From NCBI GenBank assembly GCA_947483075.1, contig CANKLE010000009.1, positions 1 to 64,000 of the forward strand: 64,000 nucleotides of DNA, given 5' to 3'. Below the pieces are notes generated by a model that was given only the letters and a program-made list of their open reading frames with translations, was not told where the DNA came from and did no database searches. This DNA is from Flavobacteriaceae bacterium. GTDB lineage: Bacteria; Bacteroidota; Bacteroidia; Flavobacteriales; Flavobacteriaceae. Position numbers and translations under genes: made by a program. This document shows positions 1 to 8,716 of this stretch, piece after piece. Numbering within the stretch: position 1 is the first letter of the stretch; every line of letters begins with the position of its first letter.

Positions 1-126
1 CTCGGCCGAAAACCCGTGAAACGGACTTTTGTGCATGCCCGAAATAAAGCCTTCCACCACCTGATTGGCAAGCAATTCCAAGTGATCAAAACGGGCAATT
101 TGCGACTGCTGTTGCGAGAGATTCAT
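1..126 (-). CDS. DUF58 domain-containing protein, N-terminal fragment
   Basis: The first 42 codons of a minus-strand gene run off the left edge of the window. The reading starts [19 protein letters not shown] and continues with [20 protein letters not shown]. That stretch resembles the N-terminus of DUF58 proteins, which in Bacteroidota usually sit in MoxR/BatA-type operons with an AAA ATPase and VWA proteins. The catalytic or structural core is outside the window, so only the start and the family assignment can be given. No frameshift is visible in what remains. The family call rests on my recognition of the conserved GMHKSPFHG stretch. Confidence 0.75.
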   Translation of the reverse strand, partial: MNLSQQQSQIARFDHLELLANQVVEGFISGMHKSPFHGFSAE

Positions 127-210
127 GGGCGTAAATATAGGAAGAACTCCCACAAAAAAAAGGCCTAACTTGCGTTAAACCTTTTGTTTATTTTAGGAGA
201 TTTTGGGCGC

Positions 211-528
211 TTACAATAAAGCATCCAAACTGTCGGCATAGGTTTGTTTGGGCGCTACACCCACCTGACGGCCTACCACTTCTCCTTTGTGAAACACCAA
301 AACCGTTGGAATGTTGCGCACGCCATATTTGGCTGCAAACTCCTGGTTGGCATCTACATCTACTTTTCCAATTACGGCTTTGCCCGCATATTCTTCACTT
401 ATTTCATCAATGATGGGACCCACCATTCTGCACGGACCGCACCAAGCTGCCCAAAAATCAACCAATACCGGTTGCTCTGATTTCAATACCACTTCGTCAA
501 AAGTAGCATCGGTTATTGCTAATGCCAT
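211..528 (-). CDS. trxA: Thioredoxin
   Basis: A 105-residue cytoplasmic thioredoxin, the usual length for TrxA. The active site WCGPC lies at residues 29-33 and both redox cysteines are present. The cis-proline region is seen in NIPTVLVF, and a conserved buried Asp is in VDFWAAWC. It reduces protein disulfides using electrons from thioredoxin reductase. There is no signal peptide. The gene stands alone, with a TAgcTTTG promoter box 28 bases upstream and dnaE 120 bases further upstream on the same strand, so it probably has its own transcript. Confidence 0.95.
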   Translation of the reverse strand: MALAITDATFDEVVLKSEQPVLVDFWAAWCGPCRMVGPIIDEISEEYAGKAVIGKVDVDANQEFAAKYGVRNIPTVLVFHKGEVVGRQVGVAPKQTYADSLDALL

Positions 529-555
529 GTTGTATTTTTTTTAATAATTACCGAG

Positions 556-563
556 CAAAGCTA
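556..563 (-). promoter_or_regulatory. Bacteroidota-type -7 box for trxA
   Basis: Read on the minus strand this is TAGCTTTG, a full match to the flavobacterial TAnnTTTG element. It lies 28 bases before the trxA ATG. No clear TTG was found 17-23 bases further upstream, so the call rests on the -7 box alone. Confidence 0.5.
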
Positions 564-648
564 CCGAAAAATTTTCAACCATCGGTACATCCAAATTAGT
601 TTTCACTATGCGGGGATTGGCAGGGGTGATGTTTTGAACTATTCCTGA

Positions 649-3600
649 TTAATTCAACTTAAAATTGAGCTGCAACCGTTCCAATTCGTTGAGCAAATCG
701 GCGTTGATGGCCACTTTGAGTTTGCGACTGGGCATGGACAAGCGCGTGATGATTTTGGTCTCTTCTACCTCGGTAGGCAGCAACACGTCTTCCTCGTCCT
801 CGGCGGCGAGTTCGGCATCTACCAAATCCTCGGCACCTTCTTCGGTCAAAGCAATAGCAACTACTTCGGGTGCTATGATGCGTTTCAGGTGTTCGAGTTC
901 CATCACCTCAAAACTCACGGTTTGCTCGCCTTTGTGCGTTTGAAACAACTGAGACAAATCGGTTACCAATTGGGTAGACAGATCGGCAATGTTGAGGTGC
1001 AAGACCAATTTTTTGGCAAAACTCGGCAACACATCTTGCAAATATTGCAGGGAAGTAAACTGGATTCTTGGATCCGTTTTTTTGCCGGTTTCTTTATCGG
1101 GCCAGCCTTCTTTGACCAATAATTTGAGGTAGGTAAAATTATTTTGAATTAAAAAGTGCTTGAATTTCAGGTACTCTTCATTAAAAATGCGGAACTCAAA
1201 ACTCTCGTCATAGCCTTCCAACACAAAGGTAGCCCAGCCTTTTCCGTTTTTGGTTACCCGGTGCTGCACCTGGGTGATGATGCCCCCAAACGAAAGGTTT
1301 TTGTTGACATTCGCCTCCAAATTTTTGAGTGCTTCGAGCTTGGCGTTGCAAAAATACCGCAGTTCATATTTGTAATCGTCGAGCGGATGCCCGGAGATGT
1401 AAATGCCCACCACTTCTTTTTCTTTGGCCAGTTTTTCCATGGTATTCCAATCTTCACAAGGCGGCACTACCGGCTCGGGAATTTGTACATCGCTGGCCTC
1501 GCCAAACAAACTCACCTGCGACGAATTTTCGTTTTCCTGAAACTTATTGCCGTAGCGAATGGCCTTCTCCAAAAAGGAAATTCCGTCGCCTTCGTCGTGA
1601 AAATACTGTGCCCGTGTGGTTCCTATAAACGAATCAAAACCGCCGGCCAAGGCCAAGTTTTCGAAGGCTTTTTTATTGGCGGCCCGCAAATCAATGCGTT
1701 TGGCCAGGTCAAAAATAGAACGGTATTTTCCGTCTTTTCGGTGCTCGACGATGGTTTGTACTGCACCAGAGCCCACGCCTTTTATCGCGCCCATTCCAAA
1801 ACGAACGGCGTAATTTTGGTTTACGGTAAACTTATAAAACGACTCGTTTACATCGGGGCCCAATACGGCCAAGCCCATGCGTTTGCACTCTTCCATAAAA
1901 AAGGAAACTTGCTTGATGTCGTTCATGTTGTTCGAAAGCACTGCCGCCATGTATTCGGCTGGAAAATTGGCTTTTAAATAGGCCGTTTGGTAGGCAATCC
2001 AAGCATAGCAAGTGGAGTGCGATTTATTGAAGGCATACTCGGCAAAGGCTTCCCAGTCTTTCCAAATTTTCTCCAATTTGTCTTCGGCATGTCCTTTGGC
2101 CGCCGCTTGACTGATGAATTTCGGTTTCATCTTGTCGAGTACATCGCGTTGTTTTTTTCCCATGGCCTTTCGCAATACATCGGCGTCACCTTTGGAGAAA
2201 TCGGCTAGTTTTTGCGAGAGCAACATCACCTGTTCTTGGTATACCGTAATACCATAGGTGTCTTTGAGTAATTCTTCGCAGGCGTCCAAATCGTATTCGA
2301 TGGGTTCCTCGCCATTTTTTCGTTTGATGAAACTTGGAATATACGCAATCGGTCCCGGGCGATACAAGGCATTCATGGCAATCAAATCGTCAAAAACCGT
2401 AGGCTTGAGTTCCTTCATGTATTTTTGCATGCCCGGACTCTCGTACTGAAAAATCCCCACTGTTTCTCCGCGCTGAAACAATTCATAGGTTTTAAGGTCG
2501 TCAATCGGAAACGCATCGGGATCTAAATCGATATCAGATCGGTACTTCACCAATTTGACTGTATCTTTTATTAAGGTCAGGGTCTTCAGACCCAAGAAGT
2601 CCATTTTGAGCAAACCGGCACTTTCTACCACCGAGTTGTCAAATTGAGTCACATATAAATCGGAATCTTTGGCGGTAGCCACCGGCACGAAGTTCGTGAT
2701 GTCGTCTGGCGTAATAATTACCCCGCAGGCGTGAATGCCGGTATTGCGCAAATTTCCCTCGAGCAATTGGGCTTGTTGCAAGGTCTCGGAACCTAAATCT
2801 TGCGCCGCAGCCAGGGCTTTTAATTCTTTTACTTTCTCGAAATCTTCCGGACGTAAAGCTGCTTTGAGTTTGGCGTCGTCGAGCGAAAAGATTTTGGCCA
2901 AATTGATGTTGTTGGGAATCAGCTTGGCAATTTTATCGGCTTCAAACAAAGGTAAATCCAATACGCGCGCAGCATCGCGTATCGCCGATTTGGCCGCCAT
3001 GGTGCCGTAGGTAATGATTTGTGCCACCTGTTTGGAACCGTATTTATTGATCACGTAATCCATGACACTGCTGCGTCCTTCGTCGTCAAAGTCAATATCA
3101 ATATCGGGCAAAGAAACACGATCGGGATTCAAAAAACGCTCAAAAAGCAAATTGTATTTGAGTGGATCTATGTTGGTAATGCCCAAACAATAGGCCACCA
3201 CCGATCCGGCAGCCGATCCCCTTCCCGGCCCTACTGAAACGCCCATAGCGCGAGCAGCCGCTATGAAATCTTGTACAATCAAAAAGTAACCCGGATAACC
3301 CGAATTCTCGATGGTGAGCAACTCAAAATCAATGCGCTCTTGAATTTCGGTCGTAATTTCGGCATAGCGCCTTACTGCTCCTTTTGAGGTGAGTTCTTTT
3401 AAGTAGCTATTTTCGCCTCGTTTCCCACCATCCTCAACATCTTCTGGAACTAAAAATTCGATTGGAATTTCAAATTTGGGCAAGAGTACCTCACGGGCCA
3501 AGTTGTAGATTTCGACTTTATCAATGAGTGCCTGTATGTTGGTAATGGCCTCAGGAATATCCTGAAACAATTGCTTCATTTCCTGCGCCGATTTAAAATA

Positions 3601-5169
3601 ATATTCTTGGTTGGCTAATCCATAACGGTAACCACGACCACGACCTACGGGTGTACTTTGTTTTTCACCGTCGCGCACACAAAGCAAAATATCGTGTGCA
3701 TTGGCATCGGCTTTATTGAGGTAAAAAGTATTGTTGGTGGCCAAAACCGGAATGTCGTGTTTTTTGGACAAGGCCAATAATCCTTGGTTCACGCGGGTTT
3801 CGTCTTCTTGGTTGTGGCGCATCAGCTCCAAATAAAAATCAGTACCAAACTGTTCTTTCCACCACAAAAGGGCTTCTTCGGCTTGGTTTTCGCCGAGATT
3901 CAACAATTTATTGGGGACTTCTCCGTACAAATTTCCCGAGAGCACCATCAGGTCGTCTTTGTATTGCGCGATGCATTTTTTGTCAATGCGGGGCACATAA
4001 TAAAAACCTTGTGTGTAGGCTATAGAAGATAATTTGGCTAAATTGTGGTAGCCATTTTTGTTTTTGGCCAAGAAAACAACTTGATAGCCATTGTCCTTTC
4101 TCGATTTATCTAAATGATCTTCGCAGACAAAAAATTCGCAGCCCACGATAGGTTTAATAGATACGTGATTGGGCTCCTCCCCCTTTTCTAGTGCGGCCGC
4201 GTTTTTACTATCCACCGATTTGTTGTGGTTTAAAATGTCGCGCACAAAATGAAAGGCCCCCATTAGATTGGCATGATCAGTCAAGGCCACCGCGGGCATG
4301 CGTTGGGCAGCCGTCTCAGCCACCAAACTCGGCACGCTGATGGTAGATTGCAAGACTGAAAACTGGGTGTGGTTGTGCAAATGGGCAAAAGTAGCCGTTT
4401 GCAAAACCTCCATATTATTAGACACCTCTTGCTTAGAAAGCGAGGGCGCTTGGGCATCTCCTTCTTGTTGCCGCAGGCGGGCAGATGCTTCTTTTAAATT
4501 GGTATGCTGCAAACCCAACAAGGCAATTGGGCGTGGATTTTTGTGTTGAAATTCTTGAAAATATGTTCCTGTAGCTTGTAGTTCTTGAAGTGTAAAAACC
4601 TCCAATCGAATGAGTTCTAAGAAACAGCGACTGGTAGCCTCAACATCGGCGGTCGCATTGTGGGCCTCGGCAAAAGGCGACTGAAATAAAAAGGAATGCA
4701 GCTCGGTGAGGGTGGGCAACTTAAATTTTCCGCCTCGACCTCCCGGCAACTGCAACAAGGAAGCGGTTATTTCGGTACAAGTATCCAATATCGGCATGCC
4801 TGCTAAGGGATTTTCCAATTGCATGCGGAAAAACTCGCAACCCATGATGTTCAAATCAAAGCCTACATTTTGTCCAACTACAAATTTTGTTTTTTGTAAA
4901 ACCGCCTGAAATTCGGCCAAAACATCGGCAAGCGGAACACCTTGTGCTTGGGCCAATTCGGTTGAGATACCATGTATGCTTTCGGCTTCGTAGGGAATGT
5001 TATAGCCCGCGGGCTGCACCAAAAAATCACGGTGCTCCAAAACACCTCCCAGGGCGTCGTGTAATTGCCAAGCAATTTGCACACAGCGTGGCCAGTTGTT
5101 GGTGTCAGACAAGGGCGCATCCCAACGTTTGGGTAAACCGGTAGTTTCGGTGTCAAAAATTAAATACAT
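649..5169 (-). CDS. dnaE: DNA polymerase III subunit alpha with N-terminal 3'-5' exonuclease domain
   Basis: This 1506-residue protein is the replicative polymerase. It opens with a DnaQ-like DEDDh exonuclease domain of about 200 residues: FDTETTG near residue 6, and HNATAD around residue 170 supplies the catalytic His and Asp. A PHP domain follows near residue 265 (HLHNHTQFS and ALTDHANL). The C-family polymerase core carries GPGRGSAAG and the PDIDIDF catalytic aspartates near residue 690. An OB fold lies near residue 1300 (LSFGGIITQV). Alpha chains with a fused N-terminal exonuclease are, to my knowledge, usual in Flavobacteriia, so proofreading is probably supplied in cis. The ATG follows a TAaaTTTG box by 48 bases. 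Confidence 0.96.
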   Translation of the reverse strand: MYLIFDTETTGLPKRWDAPLSDTNNWPRCVQIAWQLHDALGGVLEHRDFLVQPAGYNIPYEAESIHGISTELAQAQGVPLADVLAEFQAVLQKTKFVVGQNVGFDLNIMGCEFFRMQLENPLAGMPILDTCTEITASLLQLPGGRGGKFKLPTLTELHSFLFQSPFAEAHNATADVEATSRCFLELIRLEVFTLQELQATGTYFQEFQHKNPRPIALLGLQHTNLKEASARLRQQEGDAQAPSLSKQEVSNNMEVLQTATFAHLHNHTQFSVLQSTISVPSLVAETAAQRMPAVALTDHANLMGAFHFVRDILNHNKSVDSKNAAALEKGEEPNHVSIKPIVGCEFFVCEDHLDKSRKDNGYQVVFLAKNKNGYHNLAKLSSIAYTQGFYYVPRIDKKCIAQYKDDLMVLSGNLYGEVPNKLLNLGENQAEEALLWWKEQFGTDFYLELMRHNQEDETRVNQGLLALSKKHDIPVLATNNTFYLNKADANAHDILLCVRDGEKQSTPVGRGRGYRYGLANQEYYFKSAQEMKQLFQDIPEAITNIQALIDKVEIYNLAREVLLPKFEIPIEFLVPEDVEDGGKRGENSYLKELTSKGAVRRYAEITTEIQERIDFELLTIENSGYPGYFLIVQDFIAAARAMGVSVGPGRGSAAGSVVAYCLGITNIDPLKYNLLFERFLNPDRVSLPDIDIDFDDEGRSSVMDYVINKYGSKQVAQIITYGTMAAKSAIRDAARVLDLPLFEADKIAKLIPNNINLAKIFSLDDAKLKAALRPEDFEKVKELKALAAAQDLGSETLQQAQLLEGNLRNTGIHACGVIITPDDITNFVPVATAKDSDLYVTQFDNSVVESAGLLKMDFLGLKTLTLIKDTVKLVKYRSDIDLDPDAFPIDDLKTYELFQRGETVGIFQYESPGMQKYMKELKPTVFDDLIAMNALYRPGPIAYIPSFIKRKNGEEPIEYDLDACEELLKDTYGITVYQEQVMLLSQKLADFSKGDADVLRKAMGKKQRDVLDKMKPKFISQAAAKGHAEDKLEKIWKDWEAFAEYAFNKSHSTCYAWIAYQTAYLKANFPAEYMAAVLSNNMNDIKQVSFFMEECKRMGLAVLGPDVNESFYKFTVNQNYAVRFGMGAIKGVGSGAVQTIVEHRKDGKYRSIFDLAKRIDLRAANKKAFENLALAGGFDSFIGTTRAQYFHDEGDGISFLEKAIRYGNKFQENENSSQVSLFGEASDVQIPEPVVPPCEDWNTMEKLAKEKEVVGIYISGHPLDDYKYELRYFCNAKLEALKNLEANVNKNLSFGGIITQVQHRVTKNGKGWATFVLEGYDESFEFRIFNEEYLKFKHFLIQNNFTYLKLLVKEGWPDKETGKKTDPRIQFTSLQYLQDVLPSFAKKLVLHLNIADLSTQLVTDLSQLFQTHKGEQTVSFEVMELEHLKRIIAPEVVAIALTEEGAEDLVDAELAAEDEEDVLLPTEVEETKIITRLSMPSRKLKVAINADLLNELERLQLNFKLN

Positions 5170-5217
5170 AACTGAATTTGAAGTCCAATGAAGCGTTTGC
5201 TTCTTCTATAGGAGTTC

Positions 5218-5225
5218 CAAATTTA
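5218..5225 (-). promoter_or_regulatory. -7 box for dnaE
   Basis: The minus strand reads TAAATTTG, a perfect TAnnTTTG match 48 bases before the dnaE ATG. The 185-bp gap between dnaE and the RRM gene contains nothing else that I can identify. Confidence 0.5.
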
Positions 5226-5354
5226 ATTTTTTTTGACTTGGGTTTGGCGGGAAGTTATCAACAAAAAACCATCCCCAAAACTGAATTTTCAGCTTTAAGA
5301 ATGGTTGATTTTAAAATTATTAAGAAAATCTATTGCTAGATTTTATCCTTCTAA

Positions 5355-5690
5355 TTAATACCCACCTCGGCTTCCACCGCGATTGTTTCCTCCGTAACCG
5401 CCTCTAGAGTCACCTCTATTGCTGTCGAAAGAACGACGTTCGCCTTCTGGTTTTGGCTCTGATTTGTTTACTACAATGGCACGACCTTGAACGGTAGCTC
5501 CATTTAATTCGTCGATCGCTTTTTGCGCTTCGTCGTCATTTGGCATTTCAACAAAACCAAACCCTTTGCTTCTTCCGGTAAATTTATCCGAAATAATTTT
5601 TACAGAATCAACTGCACCGTAAGCCTCAAAAGACTCTCTTAAATCTGCTTCCTCAATACTGAATGGAAGACTTCCAACAAAAATGTTCAT
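5355..5690 (-). CDS. Glycine-rich RRM RNA-binding protein
   Basis: A 111-residue single-RRM protein. RNP2 (IFVGSL) is at residues 3-8 and RNP1 (KGFGFVEM) is near residues 42-49. A short Arg/Gly/Tyr-rich tail (RGGYGGNNRGGSRGGY) follows. Small proteins of this layout are common in Bacteroidota and cyanobacteria. They are presumed to be RNA chaperones or post-transcriptional regulators, in some species cold-responsive. The RGG-like tail could add nonspecific RNA affinity. The gene is monocistronic. The specific target RNAs cannot be inferred from sequence. Confidence 0.92.
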   Translation of the reverse strand: MNIFVGSLPFSIEEADLRESFEAYGAVDSVKIISDKFTGRSKGFGFVEMPNDDEAQKAIDELNGATVQGRAIVVNKSEPKPEGERRSFDSNRGDSRGGYGGNNRGGSRGGY

Positions 5691-5772
5691 ATGTACTTAT
5701 TTATAATAATTGGAACAAATATAGGGGTATATTATTCTAAAGCACTATAAATCAAGTTAAATTACCAATAAT

Positions 5773-5799
5773 AAAAAAACCGCCTGGTGTAGACGGTTT
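5773..5799 (-). terminator. Rho-independent terminator for the DUF6252-like gene
   Basis: AAACCG and CGGTTT arms flank a short loop, and on the minus strand the hairpin is followed by seven Ts. It lies 28 bases past the stop of the lipoprotein gene. Confidence 0.7.
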
Positions 5800-5826
5800 A
5801 TTTGCTATAGATAAAATGGGGTATTT

Positions 5827-6330
5827 TTAGATCCCATTCACGATTTTGAGTTTATAAAAATAACCGCCTTGCACATTAACATTTACTGGTTCTGTTGACG
5901 ATGCATTGGTGTTTACGGCATTAAAATGGAAATTTCCTGATACATATTCACCGTCGTATTCGGTAATTTGAAGTTCCCCGTTTCCTACGCCAATGGCTGT
6001 TGTGTAATCGGTCTCTACTGCATTGATTACATACGAATACGAAGCTGTACGCGTTAAGGAAGTGCCAAATGTGTGTGTCACATAGGTGCTTGGAAAATGC
6101 GGATCTATTAAAGAAGTTGGTTTTGGAATAGTGAGCGACATGCTTTCGTCGAGTTGGAAACCTTCTAATGTGAATTTACCATCTGAGTGGAGGGTTGCTA
6201 CCGCATCGCCACCTTTCCATGCTTCATTGTTTTTCACACATTGAAAAACAGATTTATCATTAAACTGAATGTCTTCTGTACAAGAATGCAAAGCAAAAGC
6301 AACCAAAACTAGGGCAAGTATTTTTTTCAT
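5827..6330 (-). CDS. DUF6252-like lipoprotein
   Basis: About 167 residues from the ATG that begins MKKILALVLVAFALHSC. This is a lipoprotein signal with the lipobox Cys at residue 17. I chose this start over an upstream in-frame start (6351) because the upstream one would put seven residues ahead of the signal peptide. The mature protein is beta-rich with no catalytic motif that I recognise, and it resembles small Bacteroidota lipoproteins annotated as DUF6252. It is expected to be anchored in the outer or inner membrane, facing the periplasm. It has its own terminator, and its function is unknown. Confidence 0.7.
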   Translation of the reverse strand: MKKILALVLVAFALHSCTEDIQFNDKSVFQCVKNNEAWKGGDAVATLHSDGKFTLEGFQLDESMSLTIPKPTSLIDPHFPSTYVTHTFGTSLTRTASYSYVINAVETDYTTAIGVGNGELQITEYDGEYVSGNFHFNAVNTNASSTEPVNVNVQGGYFYKLKIVNGI

Positions 6331-6468
6331 TATAAAAATTTTAAAGAACAAAAATAACTTTTTAAACCAAACTCGCTATATAAATTGAAAAAAAATCGAC
6401 CAAACACAACGAAAAAAATCCCCTTAAATATTATTCTACAAGGGATTAGCATTTTTGAATATTAATTG

Positions 6469-6476
6469 TATATTTG
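6469..6476 (+). promoter_or_regulatory. -7 box for the rpsP-rimM operon
   Basis: TATATTTG is a perfect TAnnTTTG element 50 bases before the rpsP ATG, leaving a leader of about 45 bases. Confidence 0.6.
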
Positions 6477-6525
6477 CGCCCTTAATTAACCGAGGTCGAG
6501 TACCTCAAAATTTAATCACACGATT

Positions 6526-7251
6526 ATGTCAGTAAAAATTAGATTACAAAGACATGGTAAAAAAGGGAAACCTTTTTACTGGGTAGTAGCGGCAGATGCC
6601 CGCTCAAAAAGAGATGGTAAGTACTTAGAAAAAATCGGTACCTACAATCCAAACACCAATCCTGCAACTATCGAATTAAACTTGGATAGTGCAGTACAAT
6701 GGTTGCACAATGGTGCTCAACCTACTGATACCGCAAGAGGGATTCTTTCTTATAAAGGAGCGTTGTTGAAACACCACTTAGATGGCGGTATTCGTAAAGG
6801 TGCTTTAACGCAAGAACAAGCCGATGCAAAACTAGCCGCATGGTTGGAATCTAAAGCAGGCAAAGTAGATGCGAAAAAAGATGGTTTATCTAAAGCTCAA
6901 GCCGATGCGAAAGCAAAAGCCTTGAAAGCTGAAAAAGAAGTAAACGCCAAACGTTTGGCCTCTGCTGCTGAAGCTGAAGTTGCGGCACAAGAAGCAGCTC
7001 AAGAAGAAGTAGTTGCCGAAGAAACTGCAGAAGAAGTGGTTGCTGAAGTAGCTGTTGAGGAAACTCCTGCTGCTGAAGAAGTGGTTGCTGAAGTAGCTGC
7101 TGAAGAAACTCCTGCTGCTGAAGAAGTAGTTGTTGAGGAAACTCCTGCTGCTGAAGAAGTAGTTGTTGAGGAAACTCCTGCTGCTGAAGAAGCTGTAGCT
7201 GAAGAAGCTCCTGCTGTTGAAGAAGCTGCTAGCGAAGGCGAAGAAGCCTAA
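6526..7251 (+). CDS. rpsP: 30S ribosomal protein S16 with long acidic C-terminal extension
   Basis: The first ~85 residues are a normal S16 (MSVKIRLQRHGKKGKPFYW, then DGKYLEKIGTYNP). S16 helps assemble the 30S body. Most bacterial S16 proteins are 80-100 residues; this one has 241. Residues ~90-150 form a basic Lys/Ala helix-like stretch. The rest is Glu/Ala/Val-rich, built from imperfect copies of EETPAAEEVV. Extended S16 tails are known in Flavobacteriia, but the repeat number here suggests slippage. rimM follows 13 bases downstream, the usual rpsP-rimM order. Confidence 0.95.
   Translation: MSVKIRLQRHGKKGKPFYWVVAADARSKRDGKYLEKIGTYNPNTNPATIELNLDSAVQWLHNGAQPTDTARGILSYKGALLKHHLDGGIRKGALTQEQADAKLAAWLESKAGKVDAKKDGLSKAQADAKAKALKAEKEVNAKRLASAAEAEVAAQEAAQEEVVAEETAEEVVAEVAVEETPAAEEVVAEVAAEETPAAEEVVVEETPAAEEVVVEETPAAEEAVAEEAPAVEEAASEGEEA
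7054..7224 (+). repeat. Tandem repeat coding for the S16 acidic tail
   Basis: Imperfect in-frame direct repeats based on a 33-bp unit (VEETPAAEEVV), with a longer 48-bp variant at the start. Nearly identical units lie side by side between about 7120 and 7190. The unit length is a multiple of three, so copy-number change would not break the gene. Confidence 0.8.
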
Positions 7252-7264
7252 TTTTTAGCGATTC

Positions 7265-7789
7265 ATGCGTAAAGAAGATTGTTTCTATTTAGGTAAAGTC
7301 GCAAAAAAGTTTAGTTTTAAGGGAGAGGTGCTCGTCTATTTAGACACCGATGAACCCGAATTATATGAAGAGATGGAATCAGTATTTGTTGAATTCAACA
7401 AAAACTTGGTTCCATTTTTTATTGAGCACAGTTCGTTGCACAAAAATGATTTTCTACGGGTGCAATTTGAAGATGTCGATTCAGAAGAAGAAGCCGACAA
7501 ACTATTGGGCTGCGCCGTTTACCTTCCGCTCAGTCAATTGCCTAAACTCGAAGGCGATAAATTTTACTTTCATGAAGTGATTGGTTTCGAAATCGAAGAC
7601 CAGCGTTTGGGTGTGATTGGCGTGATCCAATCGGTAAACGACTCGACAGCACAACCGCTTTTTGAAGTACTCAACGGCGCTGTTGAATTACTTATTCCGA
7701 TGATTGATTTGTTTTTGGTTGAAATAGATCGTCCCAACAAAAAGGTTAAAATGAATTTGCCGGAAGGTTTGGTCGAGATGTATCTTTAA
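7265..7789 (+). CDS. rimM: Ribosome maturation factor RimM
   Basis: A 174-residue protein of normal RimM length. The N-terminal barrel contains YLGKVAKKFSFKGEVLV, and the C-terminal PRC-barrel contains KFYFHEVIGFEI and LIPMIDLFLVEID. RimM binds S19 and the 30S head and assists late 16S rRNA processing. It is co-transcribed with rpsP, 13 bases after its stop. No oddities are seen. Confidence 0.94.
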   Translation: MRKEDCFYLGKVAKKFSFKGEVLVYLDTDEPELYEEMESVFVEFNKNLVPFFIEHSSLHKNDFLRVQFEDVDSEEEADKLLGCAVYLPLSQLPKLEGDKFYFHEVIGFEIEDQRLGVIGVIQSVNDSTAQPLFEVLNGAVELLIPMIDLFLVEIDRPNKKVKMNLPEGLVEMYL

Positions 7790-7798
7790 AAAATCCGA

Positions 7799-7814
7799 TC
7801 CCGATACTTCGGGA
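7799..7814. repeat. Short palindrome downstream of rimM
   Basis: TCCCGA-TACT-TCGGGA forms a six-base-pair hairpin ten bases after the rimM stop. There is no T-run, so it is a weak terminator candidate. Similar tCCCGA..TCGGGa palindromes are frequent in Bacteroidota intergenic DNA. Confidence 0.45.
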
Positions 7815-7839
7815 CCAACCCAATTACCCTCCAGCTAAT

Positions 7840-7867
7840 TATTCATTTTTCATTTTTAACTATTCAT
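7840..7867. repeat. Degenerate heptanucleotide array
   Basis: Four consecutive 7-base units read TATTCAT, TTTTCAT, TTTTAAC and TATTCAT, ending seven bases before the GTG start of the next gene. They have the same 7-base period as the arrays found inside leuS. Confidence 0.6.
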
Positions 7868-7873
7868 TAAATA

Positions 7874-8611
7874 GTGTTTCAATTCAAAAGATTCTCTGTC
7901 AAACAAGACAAAACCGCCATGAAAGTTGGCACCGACGGCGTATTGTTGGGTGCTTGGACGCCGCTTGAACATGGGCCAGAGAGTATTTTGGATATTGGAA
8001 CGGGAACGGGATTGATTGCACTGCAATTGGCCCAACGCAGCAACGCTTTTCAAATTGACGCCCTCGAAATTGACGAAAACGCCTACGAACAAGCGGTCGA
8101 AAATTTTGAACAATCGCCCTGGAACGATCGCCTCTTTTGCTACCATGCGGCCTTGGACGAATTTGTAGAAGAAGCCCAAGCAGAGCTAGAAGAATTTGGC
8201 GAATTACTCTGCTACGACTTAATTGTATGCAATCCGCCTTTTTATGCTGAAGATTTTAAAAGCCAAGATCCCGCTCGTGATCTGGCCCGTTTTCAAGACG
8301 CACTGCCTTTTGACGAATTGATTCCTGCTGCCGATTTATTACTCAGCGCCGAAGGTATTTTTGCAGTAATCATTCCCTATAAAGAAGAAGAACGTTTTGT
8401 GGAACTCTGTGCCCAAAACAATTTATTTCCACAAAAAATTACCCGGGTAAAAGGCAATGCACAAACGGCAGTGATTCGCAGTTTACTGGCCTTTTCCCGA
8501 GAAAAAATTTGCTCTATTCCTACTGACGAACTCCTAATTGAGATTTCTAGGCATTCCTACACGCCCGAATACAAAGCACTTACCCGCGATTTTTACTTAA
8601 GGCTGGAGTAA
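7874..8611 (+). CDS. tRNA1(Val) (adenine(37)-N6)-methyltransferase, TrmN6/YfiC-like
   Basis: A 245-residue class I SAM-dependent methyltransferase. MKVGTDGVLLGAW and DIGTGTGLIALQLA give the SAM-binding region, and CNPPFY is the adenine-N6 catalytic NPPF/Y motif near residue 118. Family members methylate A37 of tRNA1(Val). The start is GTG. It is supported because the preceding residues FQFKRFSVKQDKTA are conserved in this family and no ATG lies further upstream. The gene sits just after a heptanucleotide array and probably has its own promoter. Confidence 0.88.
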   Translation: MFQFKRFSVKQDKTAMKVGTDGVLLGAWTPLEHGPESILDIGTGTGLIALQLAQRSNAFQIDALEIDENAYEQAVENFEQSPWNDRLFCYHAALDEFVEEAQAELEEFGELLCYDLIVCNPPFYAEDFKSQDPARDLARFQDALPFDELIPAADLLLSAEGIFAVIIPYKEEERFVELCAQNNLFPQKITRVKGNAQTAVIRSLLAFSREKICSIPTDELLIEISRHSYTPEYKALTRDFYLRLE

Positions 8612-8716
8612 GTTCCTCATCAAATTATAACTATTGTTCATTCGTTTCTCGAAAATGTTTACTTAAATTTGCAAACGTTTTCGAAAGATAAACCGTTCAA
8701 CACTAATCAAATTCCT

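Noticed and set aside
1156..1977. 273-codon open frame opposite dnaE
   Set aside because: It lies wholly within the conserved dnaE polymerase region, has no recognisable domain or promoter box, and its length is explained by the codon bias of the opposite strand.
649..5169. Exonuclease-polymerase fusion as a novel replicase
   Set aside because: An N-terminal DnaQ-like domain on the alpha chain is, to my knowledge, the normal arrangement in Flavobacteriia.
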